In this document: positions 15,675 through 23,493 of the stretch, piece after piece
Position numbering within the stretch: position 1 is the first letter of the stretch
Layout: the number at the start of each line of letters is the position of its first letter
Source: Bacteroidales bacterium
GTDB taxonomy: Bacteria; Bacteroidota; Bacteroidia; Bacteroidales; Muribaculaceae
Direction of reading: 5' to 3'
Length of the DNA stretch: 26,351 nucleotides
Assembly (NCBI GenBank): GCA_004552725.1
Contig: SFNM01000019.1
Span: forward strand, 1-26,351
The notes under the pieces: model-generated
Told to the model about the DNA's origin: nothing
The model's database searches: none
What the model saw: the letters and a program-made list of their open reading frames with translations, nothing else
Program-made: the position numbers and the translations under genes

Positions 15675-16565
15675 TTATTCAATATATCCAAAAGCGCGCA
15701 GACGGTTTTCGCGGTTGCGCCAATTGGCTTCTACCTTCACAAAGATTTCAAGGAATACCGACTTGTCGAAGAACTTTTCAATGTCTTTGCGCGCTTGTAT
15801 GCCCACTTTTTTGAGCATCGAGCCGCCGCGGCCTATGAGGATGCCTTTCTGCGAGTCGCGCTCCACATATACCACAGCCATAATATGAATCGATTGGTCC
15901 GTTTCGGTGAACTTCTCCACAATCACTTCGGCCGAATAAGGCACTTCCTTGTCATAGTTGAGCAAAATCTTTTCGCGAATAATTTCGGTGACGAAAAAGC
16001 GCGCCGGCTTGTCGGTAAGCGCATCCTTGCCGAAATAAGGCTCTCCTTCCGGCAATAATTCCACGATACGCTTCATCAACGATTGCACATTGAAGCCCTC
16101 GGTGGCCGATGCCGGAAGAATTTCCGCGTTCGGAAGCAAATTGTGCCATTGCTCCACGATTTGTTCCAACTGACGTTGGTCGCGCAACAAGTCAATTTTA
16201 TTTACCACCAACAACACCGGCACTTTCTCACGAGCCACGCGCGCCAAAAAGTCGGCATTCTTAGTGGGATCCTCCACCACGTCTGTCACATAAAGCAAAA
16301 TATCTGCATCAGTGAGGGCCTCCTCGCTGAATGCGCGCATCGACTCATGCAACTTATACTTAGGCGCAAGCACACCCGGAGTGTCGGAGAACACAATCTG
16401 ATACTGCGGTGTGTTCACAATACCCATAATACGATGACGCGTAGTCTGAGCCTTCGACGTAATAATCGACAAACGCTCGCCCACAAGATCGTTCATCAGC
16501 GTAGATTTCCCCACATTCGGGTTGCCCACTATATTTACAAATCCGGATTTATGCTTGCTCTCCAT
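15675..16565 (-). CDS. era: GTPase Era
   Basis: This 296-residue GTPase binds the 3' end of 16S rRNA and checks 30S maturation. It shows GNPNVGKS (14-21), the switch region TTRHR, DTPG, NKID and a C-terminal KH domain (GILIGRGGSMLKKVG). The frame stays open upstream to 16616, but the promoter at 16590-16621 lies inside that extension, so the start is downstream of it. ATG 16565 (MESKHKSGFVNIVG) is preferred over ATG 16571, two codons earlier. It begins the era-der-LOG unit. Confidence 0.96.
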   Translation of the reverse strand: MESKHKSGFVNIVGNPNVGKSTLMNDLVGERLSIITSKAQTTRHRIMGIVNTPQYQIVFSDTPGVLAPKYKLHESMRAFSEEALTDADILLYVTDVVEDPTKNADFLARVAREKVPVLLVVNKIDLLRDQRQLEQIVEQWHNLLPNAEILPASATEGFNVQSLMKRIVELLPEGEPYFGKDALTDKPARFFVTEIIREKILLNYDKEVPYSAEVIVEKFTETDQSIHIMAVVYVERDSQKGILIGRGGSMLKKVGIQARKDIEKFFDKSVFLEIFVKVEANWRNRENRLRAFGYIE

Positions 16566-16589
16566 ATACATATATAATATTTCAAACTG

Positions 16590-16621
16590 CAAAGTTAGCA
16601 ATTTTTTTCCACACACCCAAA
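16590..16621 (-). promoter_or_regulatory. era promoter (TTTG-N20-TAACTTTG)
   Basis: On the - strand TTTG (16621-16618), 20 bases including an A-tract, then TAACTTTG (16597-16590) match the consensus fully. It lies between the nadK stop (16639) and era. Initiation near 16584 leaves a leader of about 19 bases. Confidence 0.8.
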
Positions 16622-16638
16622 TTACCCCAAAATGACGC

Positions 16639-17499
16639 TTAGCCCCATTGGAGTTTGGCGCGAAGAGTATCAGCGAAGTTGTGCGCTTTCATTCTTACCA
16701 CGTTTACGACGAATGGTGCGCGGCGCATCTCCACCGGGGTGTCGATTGGCAACGAAGTGGTGCGGCCATCGAGGGTGAGGCGGAATGTGTCGCCGCGGCT
16801 GTCACAGTCGAAGTGAAGCACTGAGCGTTCGCCTACTACCAACGGGCGCATCGACAGCGAATGGGCTGCAATGGGCGAAAGCACCCATACCGGCGCGGTT
16901 GGTTCCACAATCGGGCCGCCTACCGACAAGTTGTAGGCTGTGCTACCGGTGGGCGTAGCGATAATCAGGCCGTCGGCACGATAGTCGGCCAAGTCTACCC
17001 CATCAATTCGGGCTCGTACGCCAATAATTGATGTTGACTCCGACTTGGTGATAGTTGCTTCGTTGAGCGCGTATGGCCAGCCGCGCAAGCCCGGACAATC
17101 CACTTGGAGCAGTGAGCGCGACTCCACCTCATAATTGGCGCTATCGGCCAATTGTGCAGGTAGTTGCGCCAGTTCTTCCACTGAAATGGAGGCCAAAAAG
17201 CCCAAATGGCCGGTGTTGACACCGATAATTGGTATCTGCTTGTCGGCCACCCACGCCGCAGTGCGCAAGAATGAGCCGTCGCCACCGAGGCTCACGGCAA
17301 AGTCGGCCTCGAACCGCGGCGATTCAACCACTCGACTCACACATTGTAATGCCTCGGCCGGCAATAGTGGCTGAAGGTGGTTGAAGAGTTTGGCATGCAT
17401 CACTGCCTTGTCGCCGCGGGCGGCAAGGGTGGTAAGAAACTCTTCAATTAGAGGGAGATATGGTTGTTGGCGGCGCGAGCCGTAGATGGCTATTTTCAT
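16639..17499 (-). CDS. nadK: NAD kinase
   Basis: The enzyme phosphorylates NAD+ to NADP+ in the cytoplasm. The 286 residues include GGDGS (72-76; the family usually has GGDGT), NTGHLGF (95-101), NE (146-147) and TPTGSTAYNLSVGGP (182-196), the last being the NAD-binding glycine-rich region. Length is normal. It starts 11 bases after the small ACT-like gene on the same strand and probably shares its promoter. Transcription could read on into era, which also has its own promoter. Confidence 0.96.
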   Translation of the reverse strand: MKIAIYGSRRQQPYLPLIEEFLTTLAARGDKAVMHAKLFNHLQPLLPAEALQCVSRVVESPRFEADFAVSLGGDGSFLRTAAWVADKQIPIIGVNTGHLGFLASISVEELAQLPAQLADSANYEVESRSLLQVDCPGLRGWPYALNEATITKSESTSIIGVRARIDGVDLADYRADGLIIATPTGSTAYNLSVGGPIVEPTAPVWVLSPIAAHSLSMRPLVVGERSVLHFDCDSRGDTFRLTLDGRTTSLPIDTPVEMRRAPFVVNVVRMKAHNFADTLRAKLQWG

Positions 17500-17510
17500 A
17501 TTACAAGGTG

Positions 17511-17870
17511 TTAGATTGAAAGGATATGCATCAACTCATCATAGCGCGAGCGCATGGTGTCGTCGTCGGCACTCGGTGAGTCATAATCGAGGATTTCAAA
17601 ACCATAACGTTCGAGCGAACGGATAGCGGCCATGGGCGAACGATGGCCCACGCGCAATGCTACCGCCAAACGATTATCGCCCGGCGACAACGATGTCACG
17701 TTGAGATTGAGCAACTGCGCATCGGCATCCTCCACCGCCCGTGCAAGTGCCGACGCTGAGTAGTCAGACGGTGCACAAGCCACTAAAATTCGGCTCGAAT
17801 CCGAATTTTGAGGGAAAAATACCTCAAAATTGCAGTTTTTATATTCTTTTGTATCAAAATCTTTGGTCAT
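17511..17870 (-). CDS. Small ACT-like domain protein, apparently a CBS-less form of the nadK-linked Bacteroidetes protein
   Basis: This 119-residue protein has a short polar N-terminus, then SDYSASALARAVEDADAQLL, an ACT-like strand and helix pattern, and a C-terminal RSRYDELMHIL. From memory, the gene next to nadK in Bacteroides codes for a protein of about 220 residues with two CBS repeats followed by just such an ACT-like region. Here the CBS part is absent and nothing upstream on this strand could encode it. It may bind a small ligand and influence NAD metabolism, but that is inference. The gene starts with ATG at 17870 and is followed by nadK after 11 bases. Confidence 0.7.
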   Translation of the reverse strand: MTKDFDTKEYKNCNFEVFFPQNSDSSRILVACAPSDYSASALARAVEDADAQLLNLNVTSLSPGDNRLAVALRVGHRSPMAAIRSLERYGFEILDYDSPSADDDTMRSRYDELMHILSI

Positions 17871-17894
17871 TCTCGTTTTTTCTAACTAATTTTG
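17862..17894 (+). promoter_or_regulatory. pdxJ promoter (TTTG-N21-TAATTTTG)
   Basis: TTTG (17862-17865), 21 bases, then TAATTTTG (17887-17894) match the consensus. The -33 element lies inside the first codons of the opposing ACT-like gene. Initiation near 17900 gives a leader of about 67 bases. Confidence 0.7.
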
Positions 17895-17911
17895 TAGTCG
17901 GAAATCAAATA

Positions 17912-17944
17912 CAAATTTACAATCTTTTTCTCATATATCCCAAA
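17912..17944 (-). promoter_or_regulatory. ACT-like / nadK promoter (TTTG-N21-TAAATTTG)
   Basis: On the - strand TTTG (17944-17941), 21 bases, then TAAATTTG (17919-17912) match the consensus. Initiation near 17906 gives a leader of about 36 bases before the ATG at 17870. It overlaps the pdxJ promoter region. Confidence 0.7.
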
Positions 17945-17966
17945 AGATATTGAAAATCTTTACAAA

Positions 17967-18704
17967 GTGACCTACAAAAAGCCTCATACACGCCTGAGCG
18001 TGAACATCAACAAGATTGCAACCTTGCGAAATGCGCGAGGTGAAAATCGTCCTTCGGTGGAGCAAGTAGCCATCGATTGCCAATCTTTCGGAGCCGAAGG
18101 CATCACCGTGCACCCTCGTCCCGACGAGCGTCATATTCGCCGCGCCGACGTGGCTGCATTGCGCCCGCTGGTGAAAGTGGAGTTTAATATTGAGGGCTAT
18201 CCCGACGATACTTTTATGGATTTGGTGCTGCGCAATCGCCCAGAGCAAGTGACTTTGGTGCCTGATGCTCCATCGGCTCTTACCTCTTCAGCCGGATGGG
18301 ATGTCAACGCCCATTTCGATCAACTCTGCACCGTGGTGGAACGACTCAAAGATGCCGGTATCCGCTCATCAATTTTTGTCGACACTAACTTAGACAATAT
18401 TGCGGCGGCCGCCCGCACAGGCACCGACCGCGTGGAACTCTACACCAAACCATACGCCGACAACTATGCCAAAGACCGCGCCGCTGCTATCGCTCCTTAC
18501 ATCGAAGCCTCTCGCACTGCTCACAATCTCGGCCTCGGCATAAACGCCGGCCACGACCTCAGCCTCGAAAACTTGCAATTTTTCGCCCAAGAAATGCCGT
18601 GGCTCCACGAAGTGTCGATTGGCCACGCTCTCATCTGCGACGCACTTTACTTAGGTCTCGAAACCACCATCAAACGCTATTTGGCTTGCCTGGTCAAGAA
18701 TTAA
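17967..18704 (+). CDS. pdxJ: Pyridoxine 5'-phosphate synthase
   Basis: The enzyme closes the ring of pyridoxine 5'-phosphate from 1-deoxy-D-xylulose 5-phosphate and 3-amino-2-oxopropyl phosphate in the DXP-dependent vitamin B6 route. The 245 residues form a TIM barrel with LSVNINKIATLRNARG near the N-terminus, TVHPRPDERHIR (47-58), EFNIEG (72-77) and GLGINAGHDLSLENL near the end. No ATG fits the N-terminus, so the GTG at 17967 is used, a few residues longer than usual. It leads a + strand run through exbB, exbD, tonB-like and pheS. Confidence 0.95.
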   Translation: MTYKKPHTRLSVNINKIATLRNARGENRPSVEQVAIDCQSFGAEGITVHPRPDERHIRRADVAALRPLVKVEFNIEGYPDDTFMDLVLRNRPEQVTLVPDAPSALTSSAGWDVNAHFDQLCTVVERLKDAGIRSSIFVDTNLDNIAAAARTGTDRVELYTKPYADNYAKDRAAAIAPYIEASRTAHNLGLGINAGHDLSLENLQFFAQEMPWLHEVSIGHALICDALYLGLETTIKRYLACLVKN

Positions 18705-18739
18705 TTTCAACAATCTAAAAAGACTAAACCCCTCATACA

Positions 18740-19372
18740 ATGGAACCACAATCACTTTCAATATGGCAACTGTGCATGGAAGGCGGCTGGATTATGGTCG
18801 TGTTAGCACTTTTGGCATTAGTGTCGATTTACATCTTCGTAGAACGATTTATGGTGCTTCGTGCAGCATCTCATCTCGATGACTCATTTATGCAACGCAT
18901 CCGCGATTACATCCACGATGGCGAAATCGAGTCGGCTCAGAACCTCTGTCGCAGCAACTCCACTCCCTTCGCTCGCCTTATCGCCAAAGGCATCAGCCGC
19001 ATCGGCCGCCCCATGAACGACGTGTTGGTGGCAATCGAAAACACCGGCAACTTGGAAGTGGCTGCTCTCTCGCGAGGCTTCTCTTGGCTCGCTACCACCG
19101 CTGCCGGCGCCCCGATGCTCGGTTTCTTGGGCACTGTAATCGGTATGGTCGACGCTTTCTACTCCATCGCCAATAGTGGCAACGCAGCCCAAATCGGCAC
19201 CTTCGCCGGTGGCATATACACCGCTCTGGTCACCACTGTAGCCGGCCTTATCGTGGGCATCGCCGCCCTGTTTGCATACAACTACCTGGTAAGCCGCGTC
19301 AATAAAATCATGAAATTGATGGAAGCACGCACCATGGAATTTATGGACCTCCTCAATGAACCCGCAAAATAA
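18740..19372 (+). CDS. ExbB/TolQ/MotA family proton-channel protein
   Basis: This 210-residue inner-membrane protein forms the proton channel that energises TonB- or TolA-type transducers. Membrane segment 1 is at about 14-36 (GGWIMVVLALLALVSIYIFV). After a cytoplasmic loop come two more segments: one in LGFLGTVIGMVDAFYSIA, with the conserved Gly-Thr-Val-Gly-like pattern, and one in YTALVTTVAGLIVGIAALFA. Length fits ExbB. The exbD gene follows after 6 bases and the tonB-like gene is next, so the three form one energy-transduction module. ExbB versus TolQ cannot be told from this sequence alone. Confidence 0.93.
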   Translation: MEPQSLSIWQLCMEGGWIMVVLALLALVSIYIFVERFMVLRAASHLDDSFMQRIRDYIHDGEIESAQNLCRSNSTPFARLIAKGISRIGRPMNDVLVAIENTGNLEVAALSRGFSWLATTAAGAPMLGFLGTVIGMVDAFYSIANSGNAAQIGTFAGGIYTALVTTVAGLIVGIAALFAYNYLVSRVNKIMKLMEARTMEFMDLLNEPAK

Positions 19373-19378
19373 TTCACT

Positions 19379-19822
19379 ATGGCTCTGAAACGTTCGCAGG
19401 ATATTATTTCGGGCTTCTCAATGGCTTCGATGACCGACGTCATCTTCCTGCTATTGGTGTTCTTTATGGTTACTTCCACCTATGTGTTCCCCACCGCTCT
19501 GGAAGTAAACCTGCCCGAAGGCACCGAGCAAACGCCCGAAAAGCCGTCCACTCGCGTGTTCGTTGACGCTCAAGGCGACTACTATGTAAGTTTCGAGGAC
19601 AAACAACTCGAGCCGGTGGCTGTCGACTCCCTCGCGCCCATACTCTCTGCTTGGGCCACCGAACATCCCGACGAAGGCATAGCCGTGTACGCCGACGTGG
19701 ATGTGGCATACGGCAAAGTGGTGGAAGTACTCAACTTAGGCGCCGCAAACTCACTCAAAATGGTGCTCGCTACTCGCCCCGGCCCATCACAACTGCCATC
19801 GACACAATCTCTACAACAATAA
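19379..19822 (+). CDS. ExbD/TolR family protein
   Basis: This 147-residue protein has a short cytoplasmic N-terminus, one membrane segment (about 21-40) with the conserved aspartate D20 just at its start (SMTDVIFLLLVFFMVTS), and a periplasmic domain. The Asp is the proton-carrying residue in ExbD and TolR. It lies 6 bases after exbB and 18 before the tonB-like gene. Only one ExbD copy is present here, whereas many Bacteroidetes TonB clusters carry two. Confidence 0.93.
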   Translation: MALKRSQDIISGFSMASMTDVIFLLLVFFMVTSTYVFPTALEVNLPEGTEQTPEKPSTRVFVDAQGDYYVSFEDKQLEPVAVDSLAPILSAWATEHPDEGIAVYADVDVAYGKVVEVLNLGAANSLKMVLATRPGPSQLPSTQSLQQ

Positions 19823-19840
19823 CACCTCTCCCTCTCTCTT

Positions 19841-20647
19841 ATGGATAGAAACCGCATCATAGCACTCTCGGCCACCGCCATCATAGCGCTCTTGCTGATG
19901 ATGGTGATGATGGTGGTGCACATCTCTGTGAGCACCACCGACCGCGAATGGCCGCCACGCCACGACGGCGAAGTGGCTGTAGCCGAAAACGAACAATACT
20001 TCGAAGTGATGCAAGAAGCACGCGTAAACGTGTCGTCGAACCAACTGGCTGCTCCGGCAAAAAATCCCGAGCCGGCAAAAAATCAAAGCGACCCAGCTCC
20101 TACTACCGGCCACGATGTCAACGACCGTGGTGCGGCCGGCAATGCTCCCGCCACAGCCACTTCCTCTCGCCCCTCGCCCGTGAAGCAACAAACTCAGCCG
20201 GCCACTAATCATGGCCCATCGCAACAGCAATTGGCCGAAGAAGAAGCACGCCGCCGCGCCAATGCCGCCACTTCGTCGGCGTTCAACCGCGCCGAGGGGC
20301 AAAACAACACATCCCAATCCGGTGCAAATGCCGGCAACAGTGGCAATCCCAACGGCACCTCCACCACCATCTCCGGCTCTGGCACAGGCTCTGTGGGCGG
20401 CGGTTGGCGTATGCCCGCTTATCAAAAAGTACGCTCCACTGTCACCGGTACAATCAGAGTCCGCGCCACCGTGCGCCGCGACGGCACAGTTTCCACCGTT
20501 GAAATCATCAGTGGCACAGCCCCCGCTGCCACCGACCGCGACCTATGCAACCGCGTGAAGCAAGAGGTCAAATCTCGCCGATTTACCCGCACCGATGACA
20601 ACGCACCCGAAACGGCAACCGCCTTCATCACTTACACCTTCAAATAG
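19841..20647 (+). CDS. TonB-like energy transducer
   Basis: This 268-residue protein has one N-terminal membrane anchor (about 6-30), a long low-complexity periplasmic linker rich in Ala, Pro, Asn, Gln and Ser (about 40-185), and a C-terminal domain of about 80 residues. That domain contains GTIRVRATVRRDGTVSTVEI and ends FITYTFK, the TonB C-terminal fold pattern. The classic YP motif is not obvious. It sits directly after exbB-exbD, so it probably carries inner-membrane energy to outer-membrane receptors. TolA-like function cannot be excluded, as no tolB or pal is in view. Confidence 0.85.
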   Translation: MDRNRIIALSATAIIALLLMMVMMVVHISVSTTDREWPPRHDGEVAVAENEQYFEVMQEARVNVSSNQLAAPAKNPEPAKNQSDPAPTTGHDVNDRGAAGNAPATATSSRPSPVKQQTQPATNHGPSQQQLAEEEARRRANAATSSAFNRAEGQNNTSQSGANAGNSGNPNGTSTTISGSGTGSVGGGWRMPAYQKVRSTVTGTIRVRATVRRDGTVSTVEIISGTAPAATDRDLCNRVKQEVKSRRFTRTDDNAPETATAFITYTFK

Positions 20648-20673
20648 AATAACGCAATTAACAGATATATAAA

Positions 20674-21693
20674 ATGTTACAGAAAATCGCTGCTTTACGC
20701 GCCGAAATCGATGCCCTCACCGCCGCCTCGGCCGAGGACGTAGAGGCTCTGCGCATTAAATACCTTAGCAAAAAAGGCTTGATTCCATCGCTGATGAACG
20801 ACTTCCGCAGCGTCCCCGCTGAAGAAAAGCGCACCGTCGGCCAAGCAATCAACGACCTGAAAACTGCCGCCACTGACCGCATCAACGCCTTGCGCGATGC
20901 ACTCGCTGCCACCGACGACCCCACCGACGGTCTCGACCTCACTCGCACCGCCACTCCCCTGCGAGTGGGTACACGCCACCCGCTATCGCTGGTGCGCGAA
21001 GAAATCATCGCCATCTTCCGCCGCCTCGGCTTCACCATTGCCGAAGGCCCCGAAATCGAAGACGATTGGCATGTGTTCTCCTCACTCAACTTCGCCGACG
21101 ACCACCCCGCTCGCGATATGCAAGACACGTTCTTCATCGGCCGCACACCCGACGTATTGCTGCGCACTCACACCTCCTCGGTGCAATCGCGCGTGATGGA
21201 AACCACTCAACCACCCATCCGTATCATTTGCCCAGGCCGCGTGTACCGCAACGAAGCAATCTCCGCTCGCGCTCACTGCTTCTTCCACCAAGTCGAAGCA
21301 CTCTATGTAGATAAAAACGTCACCTTCGCCGACTTGCTCCAAACCCTCCGATACTTCGCTCGCGAAATGTTCGGACCCGAAACCGGTATCCGCTTGCGCC
21401 CTTCATACTTCCCCTTCACCGAACCCTCGGCCGAAATGGACATCAGTTGCGACCTCTGCGGCGGCAAAGGCTGCGCATTCTGCAAAGGTACCGGCTGGGT
21501 AGAAATTCTCGGTTGCGGCATGGTCGACCCCAACGTGCTCGAAGCATGTGGCATCGACTCCAAAGTATACAGCGGCTTCGCTCTCGGCATGGGTATTGAA
21601 CGCATCACCAACCTCAAATACCGCGTCAACGACCTGCGTCTCTTTAGCGAAAACGATCGCCGCTTCCTCGACGAATTTGCCGGAACTCACTAA
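20674..21693 (+). CDS. pheS: Phenylalanine--tRNA ligase alpha subunit
   Basis: This is the catalytic subunit of the alpha2-beta2 PheRS. The 339 residues show an N-terminal coiled-coil arm (about 1-90), class II motif 2 near GRVYRNEAISARAHCFFHQVE, and motif 3 near GFALGMGIERITNLKY. A cysteine knuckle of form CxxCxGxGCxxC (in DISCDLCGGKGCAFCKGTGW) interrupts the catalytic domain, as in Bacteroidetes PheS. The beta-subunit gene pheT is not in the window. The gene is 26 bases after the tonB-like gene and ends at a strong terminator. Confidence 0.97.
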   Translation: MLQKIAALRAEIDALTAASAEDVEALRIKYLSKKGLIPSLMNDFRSVPAEEKRTVGQAINDLKTAATDRINALRDALAATDDPTDGLDLTRTATPLRVGTRHPLSLVREEIIAIFRRLGFTIAEGPEIEDDWHVFSSLNFADDHPARDMQDTFFIGRTPDVLLRTHTSSVQSRVMETTQPPIRIICPGRVYRNEAISARAHCFFHQVEALYVDKNVTFADLLQTLRYFAREMFGPETGIRLRPSYFPFTEPSAEMDISCDLCGGKGCAFCKGTGWVEILGCGMVDPNVLEACGIDSKVYSGFALGMGIERITNLKYRVNDLRLFSENDRRFLDEFAGTH

Positions 21694-21701
21694 TTATTCT
21701 A

Positions 21702-21735
21702 TTCGGAGTGTAAAGACATCCCTTTACACTCCGAA
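21702..21735 (+). terminator. Intrinsic terminator after pheS
   Basis: A perfect 14-bp stem (21702-21715 with 21722-21735) and a 6-base loop are followed by an AT-rich stretch with a TTTTT run at 21742-21746. It closes the pdxJ to pheS run. Confidence 0.85.
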
Positions 21736-21767
21736 AGATATATTTTTACTTCTTTCAATAGGTATAA

Positions 21768-22424
21768 ATGCGCAAAGCCGAATTGTATCGCGAATTTGTG
21801 AGCCGCTTTCAGCAGCACATGCCCGTGGCTGAGACCGAATTACACTACCGCAATCCCTACGAATTGTTGGTGGCAGTGATTTTGTCGGCTCAATGCACCG
21901 ACAAACGTGTAAATATGGTCACGCCTGCTCTTTTTGAGGCTTTTCCTTCTGCGCAATCACTCGCACAAGCCTCTGAAGACAAAATATTTGCACTCATTCG
22001 CTCAATCTCCTACCCCAACAACAAAACGCGATCACTAATGGGAATGGCACGGCGTTTAGTCGATGAATTCAACGGCGAAGTTCCTTCGAATATCGACGAT
22101 TTGATGAGTTTGCCCGGCGTCGGACGCAAAACTGCCAACGTAATCCTCTCCGTGGTCTTCGACCAACCCGCTATGGCTGTCGATACTCACGTATTTCGCG
22201 TGGCAGAACGCATTGGACTTACCCGCAACTCCCATTCGCCCCTACAAACCGAGCGCACACTCACCGAAAACATACCCTCCGAAGTGTTGGGCCGCGCTCA
22301 CCATTGGCTCATCCTTCACGGCCGATATGTGTGCCGCGCTCGCAAACCGGCCTGCGACGACTGCTTCCTGAGCGACATCTGCCGCTACAACCAATCATCT
22401 CTTAAATGCAAGACACTTTCTTAA
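21768..22424 (+). CDS. nth: Endonuclease III (DNA glycosylase/AP lyase)
   Basis: This base-excision repair enzyme removes oxidised pyrimidines and nicks the abasic site. The 218 residues have the helix-hairpin-helix LPGVGRKTA with catalytic Lys121, Asp139 in AVDTHV, and a C-terminal [4Fe-4S] motif with Cys189, 196, 199 and 205 (spacing 6-2-5). Length is normal. No clear promoter was found in the 74 bases after the pheS gene. Its stop overlaps the next gene, either by 19 bases or as TAATG. Confidence 0.96.
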   Translation: MRKAELYREFVSRFQQHMPVAETELHYRNPYELLVAVILSAQCTDKRVNMVTPALFEAFPSAQSLAQASEDKIFALIRSISYPNNKTRSLMGMARRLVDEFNGEVPSNIDDLMSLPGVGRKTANVILSVVFDQPAMAVDTHVFRVAERIGLTRNSHSPLQTERTLTENIPSEVLGRAHHWLILHGRYVCRARKPACDDCFLSDICRYNQSSLKCKTLS

Positions 22425-23062
22425 TGATAATCGAGGTGCTCGGCACCATCGCCTTTGCCATCTCCGGCATTCGCCTCGCTGCGGCCAAACGTTTCGACTG
22501 GTTCGGAGCATACGTTGTGGGCCTCGTCACCGCCATCGGCGGCGGTACCCTGCGCGACGTGCTGTTAGACATCCCCGTCTTTTGGATGCAATCCTCGATG
22601 TACCTGGCCGTCACCGGCATATCGCTTCTCACAGTTATCATCTTCAAACACTTCCTGGTGAAAGGTATGCGAACTCTTTTCACCTTCGACGCCATCGGGT
22701 TGGCTCTATTCGTGGTAGTCGGCATTGAGAAAACTTTGGCTATTGACTATCCGATGTGGGTGGCAGTAGTAATGGGTATCACAACAGGTAGTTTCGGCGG
22801 CGTTATCCGCGATATCCTTCTCAACGAAGAACCCCTTTTCTTCCGCAAAGACATCTACGCCACCGCATGCTTAGCCGGCGGTGTGGCTTATTGGTTAGTC
22901 TCCCTGTTTTTGCCCAACGGCTACCTACCCTCAGCCGCTTGCGCCGCCACCGTAATCGGACTTCGCGTACTGGCCGTCACCTACAATTGGTCGCTTCCCA
23001 TCCTCCGAGTGCCTGAGCAAGACATTCCCGACGACAACAAATGGTCGGACAACCACCACTAA
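22406..23062 (+). CDS. TRIC/YadS (UPF0126) family cation-channel-like membrane protein
   Basis: This 218-residue protein has about seven hydrophobic segments and two internal repeats, each with a glycine-rich kink: GGGTLRD (45-51) and GGVIRD (131-136). This duplicated pattern is the mark of the YadS/TRIC family, trimeric cation channels whose bacterial role is little known. Two starts are possible: ATG 22406, giving MQDTFLMIIEVLGT and a 19-base overlap with nth, or ATG 22424, overlapping the nth stop as TAATG. The first is listed because the N-terminus resembles relatives. Confidence 0.88.
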   Translation: MQDTFLMIIEVLGTIAFAISGIRLAAAKRFDWFGAYVVGLVTAIGGGTLRDVLLDIPVFWMQSSMYLAVTGISLLTVIIFKHFLVKGMRTLFTFDAIGLALFVVVGIEKTLAIDYPMWVAVVMGITTGSFGGVIRDILLNEEPLFFRKDIYATACLAGGVAYWLVSLFLPNGYLPSAACAATVIGLRVLAVTYNWSLPILRVPEQDIPDDNKWSDNHH

Positions 23063-23064
23063 CT

Positions 23065-23487
23065 ATGAAAACCACCGAACTACTGCGATTTATCCGCTAC
23101 TGCATCGTTGGCGTCATCAACACAGCCATTACCCTTGGTGTCATCTTTATATGCCATAGTCTGTTGGATATGGGCGAATATATCTCAAACGTCATTGGCT
23201 ATGTGGCCGGACTTATCAACTCCTTTTTGTGGAACCGAGCCTGGGTGTTCCGAGCCAAAGGTAGCCGCTCGCGCCAAGCACTCCGCTTTGCCCTGGGCTT
23301 CGCCATCTGCTACGCGGTGCAATTAGCCGCAGTCTTCGCCATTGGCCACACACCTCTCAGCACCATCGTGCTCCACTTACCCCTCATCACTCTCACCGGC
23401 TACGCTATTGCCACCCTAATCGGCAATATCATCTACACCCTCTGCAACTACCTATACAATAAACACATAACCTTCCGCTCCACCTAA
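23065..23487 (+). CDS. GtrA family membrane protein
   Basis: This 140-residue protein has four hydrophobic segments and the family opening FIRYCIVGVINTAITLGVIF, then NSFLWNRAWVFR. GtrA proteins are thought to help move lipid-linked sugars across the inner membrane for glycan modification. ATG 23065, two bases after the preceding stop codon, fits better than an ATG at 23041 inside that gene. It converges on the glycosyltransferase gene ending at 23494, only 6 bases away, and may act with that glycan group. Confidence 0.88.
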   Translation: MKTTELLRFIRYCIVGVINTAITLGVIFICHSLLDMGEYISNVIGYVAGLINSFLWNRAWVFRAKGSRSRQALRFALGFAICYAVQLAAVFAIGHTPLSTIVLHLPLITLTGYAIATLIGNIIYTLCNYLYNKHITFRST

Positions 23488-23493
23488 TCATCG

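Noticed and set aside
20041..20100. Short repeat (CCGGCAAAAAAT twice) considered as a CRISPR-like or regulatory repeat
   Set aside because: It is part of the Ala/Pro/Lys linker code of the TonB-like protein (APAKNPEPAKN), with no spacers or regular array.
19811..20425. A 204-codon - strand open frame rich in Gly, Ala and His
   Set aside because: It is antisense to the low-complexity linker of the TonB-like gene. The His run is the complement of a Met-coding stretch.
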